A stretch of 64,000 nucleotides of DNA from Utricularia gibba (Eukaryota > Streptophyta > Magnoliopsida > Lamiales > Lentibulariaceae): the NCBI GenBank assembly GCA_002189035.1, contig NEEC01000029.1, positions 124,001-188,000 of the forward strand. The letters are read 5' to 3'. The first letter of the stretch is position 1. Every line of letters starts with the position of its first letter. Both the position numbers and the translations under genes were made by a program. Positions 59,015 through 64,000 of this stretch are shown here, in pieces. The notes beneath the pieces were generated by a model that had not been told where the DNA came from, searched no databases, and saw nothing but the letters and a program-made list of their open reading frames with translations.

Positions 59015-59809
59015 TCATTTTCCGGGAACGAAGTTTGTGGCATAAGCCCAGGCGTTGTTGTTAACAGGGTCAGCCAGGTGATCGGCGAGATTCTCCAAGG
59101 GTCCCTTTCCAGTGACGATGGCCTGTACAAAGAAGCCAAACATGGAGAACATGGCCAGCCTTCCATTCTTGATCTCCTTGACCTTAAGCTCAGCAAAGGC
59201 CTCCGGATCATCTGCCAATCCCAAGGGATCAAAGCTGCCTCCGGGGTAAATGGGGTCTGTGACGTCTCCGAGCGGTCCACCAGAGATGCGGTAGCCCTCA
59301 ACAGCACCCATTAGTACAACCTGGGAGGCCCAGATTGCCAGGATGCTCTGAGCATGAACCAAACCAGGGTTGCCCAAGTAATCAAGGCCACCCTCGGCGA
59401 AGATCTGTGATCCAGCCTTGAACCAGACAGCTTCCCCGAATGAGACACCGTTCTTTGCCAGCAGCTCAGGGAAGACACATCCAAGAGCACCCAGCATAGC
59501 CCACCTGGCATGGATCACCTCCAATTCCCGGTTCTTAGCAAAGGTTTCAGGGTCTGCAGAGAGGCCGGCAGTATCCCACCCGTAGTCCCCAGCGAATTCT
59601 CCAGTCAAGTAGCTTGGGGTTGCGCCAGAGAAGGGACCCAAGTACTTAACACGGTCGGGGCCGTACCATGGGCTGCTTGAGGTGGACTTGGTGACGGTTC
59701 TCCTCATCGAGATCCTTCCCTTTCCAGTGAGCTCTGGAGTCGAAGGCGCCTGTTTCACCGCCTGGCCAGCGAAGGAGGAGGAGGAGAGAGCCATTGTTGC
59801 CGCTGCCAT
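59015..59809 (-). CDS. LHCB1: Chlorophyll a/b-binding protein of LHCII, LHCB1 type
   Basis: A single intronless frame of 264 residues. The transit peptide [20 protein letters not shown] ends before [20 protein letters not shown], the mature LHCB1-like N-terminus. The three helices carry the chlorophyll ligands: [37 protein letters not shown] and [20 protein letters not shown]. The C-terminus [15 protein letters not shown] is type I LHCII. It forms the trimeric photosystem II antenna in the thylakoid. The frame is open upstream to 59884, but the start at 59809 fits the family; a further Met at 59794 is the alternative. A G-box, an I-box and a TATA-like box lie upstream. Confidence 0.96.
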   Translation of the reverse strand: MAAATMALSSSSFAGQAVKQAPSTPELTGKGRISMRRTVTKSTSSSPWYGPDRVKYLGPFSGATPSYLTGEFAGDYGWDTAGLSADPETFAKNRELEVIHARWAMLGALGCVFPELLAKNGVSFGEAVWFKAGSQIFAEGGLDYLGNPGLVHAQSILAIWASQVVLMGAVEGYRISGGPLGDVTDPIYPGGSFDPLGLADDPEAFAELKVKEIKNGRLAMFSMFGFFVQAIVTGKGPLENLADHLADPVNNNAWAYATNFVPGK

Positions 59810-59871
59810 TGCAGAAACTATGAAGAGAAGAGTGAAAGGATGGGTACGTGTTGTTGCAGCTGAGACGGAGG

Positions 59872-60068
59872 TATTTGTAGGCAAAGAAAGGAAATCACTG
59901 TCTTATCTCGTGGTATCAATATCTTCATTCCTATTGGTTTGCCGATTTCACGTTGTCCAAATGGCCATCGCCTACGCCCTCATGACTCGTTTACAACGGT
60001 AACTTCCACCCGAATGTCATGTAGGCTTCTTGGTTATGTTCAAATTTTGAGGCGCCTGGCAACACGTG
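59872..60068 (-). promoter_or_regulatory. LHCB1 promoter elements: TATA-like, I-box and G-box
   Basis: On the minus strand: TACAAATA at 59872-59879 (TATA-like), GATAAG at 59902-59907 (I-box, within CCACGAGATAAGACAG) and CACGTG at 60063-60068 (G-box). I-box plus G-box is the light-responsive arrangement of photosynthesis genes (GATA/MYB, and HY5/PIF sites). Positions are observed; function is inferred from family knowledge. Confidence 0.55.
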
Positions 60069-60362
60069 GCTCTCTCTTAGCTTGACACTTGGCAGCCCGT
60101 CATTGGGTAATCAAATGCCTAGCAACCCTAATCGGTCCATGTACAACATTGTCCCAAATTCCCTTACCCTCAATGGAATCCCCTTATCCTACAAAGATAA
60201 TGAAGATTGTGAGTTGTCACGACGACCAATCACAACGAAGATAATTTCCCTTCAAATATAAAATTAAAAAAAAATGAAGAAAAGAATCCCATGGGCATGC
60301 AAACTCACCCCTGAAAGTACAACGTCCATCTTCCAATAACACATGAAGAAGCTCTTCCTGCA

Positions 60363-60580
60363 ATGGTCGCTGGAACAACGGCTCTCTGCTTCCCGTTTTT
60401 CACCGGCCGACCGGTGAAGCAATCTCCCTCCGCCCCGTGGATGAGGAAAGCTGACTCCAAGTCTGCCTCCTCCGGTTGCCCATGGTACGGCCCCGACCGT
60501 GTAGATACCGAGCTTGGTTCATGCTCAGAACATACTGGCTATCCGGGCGAGCCATTGAAGGCTATCGTGAGCTGATAAAT
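60363..60580 (+). pseudogene. Internally deleted LHCB1-type pseudogene
   Basis: It begins with an LHCB-like transit peptide (MVAGTTALCFPFFTGRPVKQ) and reads to [11 protein letters not shown]. It then jumps straight to sequence matching the second helix (LVHAQNILAIRAS) in a shifted frame, and then EGYR in a third arrangement. About 130 codons that in the neighbouring gene lie between PWYGPDRV and LVHAQ are gone, and everything after the second helix is absent. It lies head-to-head with the intact LHCB1, 553 bases start to start. It is clearly non-functional as an antenna protein. Confidence 0.85.
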
Positions 60581-60940
60581 GAGCAGATGATCGTGGTGTT
60601 GGAAGAGATTGTTTCTGAGTTCTGGAGAATGCAAATTATCTTTCGTATAACTATATGTACAAAAATAGTTCTTTTGTGAATCTTGCTCAGTTCAATATGC
60701 ACAGAACCAATTAACCGATTACTATTTACCCAAACCGCATCCATGATCATCAGTTTGGAACTGAACTACTAGCTTTCTCAAGAACCATCACATTAGCTTT
60801 CTGATTGGCAAGGGTGACAAAGATCTCGACACGAGAGATGAATTGAAGCATTTGCAACTATGTACAACCGCCGACCTTGTTCACATCACTGTGCCCGCTT
60901 ACCATTTTCCATGTTGCTTCTCAGTGAATGGCAAACTGGC

Positions 60941-63532
60941 TCAGATTGGACTGGCTCTGGAGAACTGCATCCACGAAAAGCTTGAACTATGGATTCCGTA
61001 GTCGTTTGCACTAAAGAGATCGACCTGCAAAGGGAAGATGAGAATATGAAAGCAGTACCTGGTTTCCTATGCTTGCAGTGGCAGTCCAGCGCTGTGGATG
61101 GTGTGACACAGAGTCTGCTTCATTGATGAAGGCAATGGTTCTTGATTCTTCTTCTCTTTTGACAACAGGTGGCGGAGGCAAGTCTTTCATCACGAATAAA
61201 ATGAACGCTGAAGGCAGCGAAGACCCTGGATCGAAGGTCCATCCAGGTTACATGAATAAAAAAACATTTGACAGGTTTTTGTTTGCGGCAAGCGTTTGAC
61301 ATACAGATATTCAAATGAAGTACCTACGACATAGTATAACACCAGCAGAACGGAGCCAGAGACATCATCCATGAGTCCTTTCCATCCACAAAACGGCTAT
61401 GACATCATAGGATTAGGGAGCGAAAATGATCCGAACAACTTAAAGGGCATGGCAGGCATGAACTTACAGGTATATTTGTAGTTAACGATATTAAGGAGCT
61501 TGATGTGAAACTTATGATGGAGACAATGGCCAAACCAGCCACCTATCATATAGTGCAGAAAAATAACTTGCATCACTTGCAGTACAACACCCTTTGAAAC
61601 AAAATCTGTTGCATGCATTGGATGAAGTTGACTACAGAAAAATATCCAAATGGCTGATAAAAACACGTATGATGGTAGATGATGAAACTAACCTTCCGCA
61701 TCTCATTAGCGACCTGCACAGATCTAACTTTTTTCATTTTCAAGACTAGTACGAGTCCTGAAAACCAAATACGAAAAGGTAAATGAGAAAAATGCACTAG
61801 TTTGCATAGAAAGCTTAGAAATTTGTGATTTGTGAGCAGTATGAAAGACAGAACAAGGAAACAGGCATGCTAAAGATGCTCACCATAGGATGCCAAGGCC
61901 CCTCCTAGCAAAAGATTAACTACAGCAGTGACGGCTGCATATACCTGCAACACAATTCAGAGCTTAATGAATTTGCAAAGGTGGTCACGAGAGAGGGAAG
62001 GTGAGACAGCAAAAAACGTGCCTGAGCAACTATCCTGGAGTTCGTTGTGTTTTTTTCCCTCCAAACCCACATCAGCATTGTGGATGCAAAGGTTATGGCA
62101 AATACTAACACAGTTACCTGTCCATGATTTTTAAAAGCATGCAAGTTATATATACATATCAAATAGAGAAATTTTACAATGTATCCTTTTTACCAGAATC
62201 ACACTTTTCTGTCGAGAACCTATATCAATTGGCCAACTTGTGCACAACCTCCCGCAATTATTGCTACACGAATCAGGTAAATCCATCATTTCCAACAAGG
62301 GTTCCTGAGAGTTGTACTCGTCATCATCATAGTCATCATTTGACTGGTGGCAGACGTCTACCCTGTAAAGAAATGGAAAAGTTCCATGTACGGTGAAAGT
62401 AGAAGTCAAAAACACAAGAAATTTAACAGACTATAATATCAAGGCAATACAATGTTCACATTGCATTGTATTATTTTGATTCCATGCACGTTTCACATGA
62501 TAGTATGATAGTCAGGAAACAGTCACGCTGCATGTTCAAGAAGATACGGGCAACTTACCAGAATGACAAGAGTAGAAGATAAGCAGCAAAGAGCAGGATC
62601 TTAGGGAATTCTGAAACGATTAAAGCAGCCAAAAAAAATATGGAGTAACCGAACATATCCTTCAAAAACTAAAAGCGCAAAAGTGTGCGTTCATACCCAT
62701 TGCAAAAAATCCACACGAACATGACCAGCACACCCAACCCTTACAGGAAGCGACCACAGTCAACACAAAGTATAGGAAATACCCTGAAGTATATACAAAT
62801 AAAAAAACTGGATCAGTACTACAGGAAAATCAACTTCATGCCCTAAAGTAATTCCAGAAAAAGTATCAAAAGATAATAATGCTCACCCAAGTTGGAGGTT
62901 CCAACCAGAACATGGAAAACCTGAATTTATAGCATTACTCATCAAAATATAGTCGCAAATGATGGGAAAAAATGAATAGCATCTTACCTTTTGACGAGTC
63001 CATCCAAGCTGCACATTTCTTGAATGTATTCTTATCAACTAGAAAAAAAAAAGCAAAGAAAATTCCAGTCAGAACAAAAAGAAAAGAACTTTATAACAAT
63101 GCATAAAAAAAACACTACACGATACATATTTCGACTGCATCTTAGCGATAGAATGGCTTAAGGAAAAATCAATTTATAACAGAAACACAACCGAGTATTT
63201 TTGTTCAGAAAAAAAAAAAAACTCGCTCAGGTTCCTAATCACTTTCAATATTTGAAGGTAATCACTACATTTCCAAGAACTCTCATGCGCAAAATCAAAT
63301 GAAAGTCAACTAAAAGAAGTCCCTTCACCCCAAATCGTAATTACACGGCGACGTGATTAGAATCGGCTTAACCATTTCCCATTCATGCATTCAACGAGCG
63401 CTGGACAGCCAAAAAATCAATAAAAATAAAATCAAAGATGATAACCTGATAGAACGCAACAATGGAGACCACCCAACAAACAAACGCCAGCCCAACATTG
63501 ACCCCCACCACGGCTTCCCTCGTCTCCAACAT
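60941..63532 (-). CDS. Seven-helix membrane protein of the THH1/TOM1/TOM3 family
   Basis: 13 exons: 63532-63446, 63038-62988, 62920-62887, 62783-62697, 62610-62559, 62362-62194, 62117-62022, 61944-61884, 61757-61693, 61542-61468, 61396-61324, 61225-61059, 61024-60941. They join in frame to 366 residues. Hydrophobic helices: VGVNVGLAFVCWVVSIVAFY; GYFLYFVLTVVASC; ILLFAAYLLLLSFWVDVCHQ; VTVLVFAITFASTMLMWVW; YAAVTAVVNLLLGGALASYG; VAGLAIVSIISFTSSSLISL; then VLLVLYYVVGSSLPSAFILF. LIRIHSRNVQLGWTRQK and KDLPPPPVVKREEE are typical loop and tail motifs. An acidic loop (NDDYDDDEYNSQEPLLE) carries a possible dileucine sorting signal. Relatives are tonoplast proteins used by tobamoviruses as replication host factors and are sometimes listed as candidate GPCR-like proteins; the cellular role is unclear. 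Intron 7 is GC-AG (CAG/GCACGT). Family assignment is from memory. Confidence 0.8.
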
Positions 63533-64000
63533 TTACAAAAGACCCTTCCTGTACGGCTGCCCTAACCCCAAAAATCCCCCAAATGGAAGGCCAATACACG
63601 AGGCCAAACTTTGTGTGAAGCAGTTCAGATCCTTGGATAGAAAGGGGGAAGGCAGGCACGAAGTAGAATGCAGAAGAGGCAGAACCCCAAATGATGGAAT
63701 GTAAAGACCAAAATATCCCCGTACACAAACAAGGCAAAATATTCCAGCAGTAAAGCTAACGGAGGAGTGCAGCCCTATATACCATCCCCCTTAGGAACCA
63801 GACACGGAAGAACAGCCTCCGATGATAAACCGAAAGTATATCCACTCTCATCCCGTTGATTCCAATGCCCACTTCCCCCACCGACGCATCTAAAGATCTC
63901 CGTCACCTTCCACCCCCAATGACACCAATCCACCCACCCAAATCAGCGGGAATCATAGCCCATGTATGCATATACATAGGTATGCACGCGCGCGTTTGTG
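63533..64000. other. Leader and promoter region of the seven-helix protein
   Basis: Upstream of the ATG at 63532 on the minus strand. A longer minus-strand frame overlaps it but shows no protein-like conservation. An alternating CG run (GCACGCGCGCG) lies near 63983-63993 at the window edge. Confidence 0.45.

Noticed and set aside
60476-60679. 67-codon plus-strand frame after the LHCB pseudogene start
   Set aside because: Only its first half matches LHCB helix 2. The rest is unrelated read-through, so it is included in the pseudogene call rather than as a gene.
1-64000. CRISPR arrays, bacterial operons, phage or plasmid features
   Set aside because: Nothing of the kind is present. Gene structures and splice signals are those of a plant nuclear genome.

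Overview
This window is nuclear DNA from a flowering plant, most likely a eudicot. It carries light-harvesting (LHCB1), abscisic-acid 8'-hydroxylase (CYP707A), class III peroxidase, patatin-like, oil-body-associated and AWPM-19 genes. Introns are short, AT-rich and bounded by GT/GC...AG. Intergenic DNA is AT-rich and there is one Ty1/copia retrotransposon. I cannot name the species. Exon limits were worked out by hand from reading-frame continuity, splice signals and remembered family sequences. No search was run.

Layout, left to right. 1-2244: no gene recognised, but three ABRE-like ACGT boxes and a TATA box precede CYP707A (2245-4165 +). 5077-15468 (-): 28-exon Mot1/BTAF1-type Swi2/Snf2 ATPase. 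16391-17143 (-): DUF599 membrane protein. 17896-20247 (-): ubiquitin-specific protease. 20523-22420 (-): TMX2-like thioredoxin-fold membrane protein. 22806-24181 (-): class III peroxidase. 25192-32343 (-): patatin-like acyl hydrolase split in exon 5 by a 5,347-bp copia element (25791-31137) with 390-bp LTRs and a 5-bp target duplication. 33816-35062 (+): alpha/beta hydrolase. 36111-37177 (-): TAF10. 37799-42543 (-): ABC1-kinase/beta-lactamase fusion. 43512-44026 (-): PEX4-type ubiquitin-conjugating-enzyme pseudogene. 45308-50688 (+): LRR-malectin receptor kinase. 51070-52037 (+): oil-body-associated protein. 52973-53820 (-): AWPM-19 protein. 54239-57483 (-): plastid RimM/UAP-like fusion, divergent from RPAC2 (57983-58769 +). 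59015-59809 (-): LHCB1, with an internally deleted LHCB copy at 60363-60580 (+). 60941-63532 (-): THH1/TOM1/TOM3-like seven-helix protein.

Shared themes, without operons: transcription machinery (BTAF1, TAF10, RPAC2), ribosome biogenesis (RPAC2, plastid RimM), and ABA/seed biology (CYP707A, oil-body protein, AWPM-19).

Two features stand out. First, a very young copia insertion (LTRs differ at 2 of 390 sites) breaks the patatin-like gene and creates a patatin-LTR chimeric reading frame. Second, five otherwise well-conserved genes carry single-base losses, almost all at G or C runs (two in BTAF1; one each in the peroxidase, patatin-like and RimM genes; one clear and one possible in the hydrolase). 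No single-base gain was found. This one-sided pattern looks more like homopolymer undercalling in the assembly than biology, so translations need correcting before use. GC-AG introns (5 of 137 inferred) also look over-represented.
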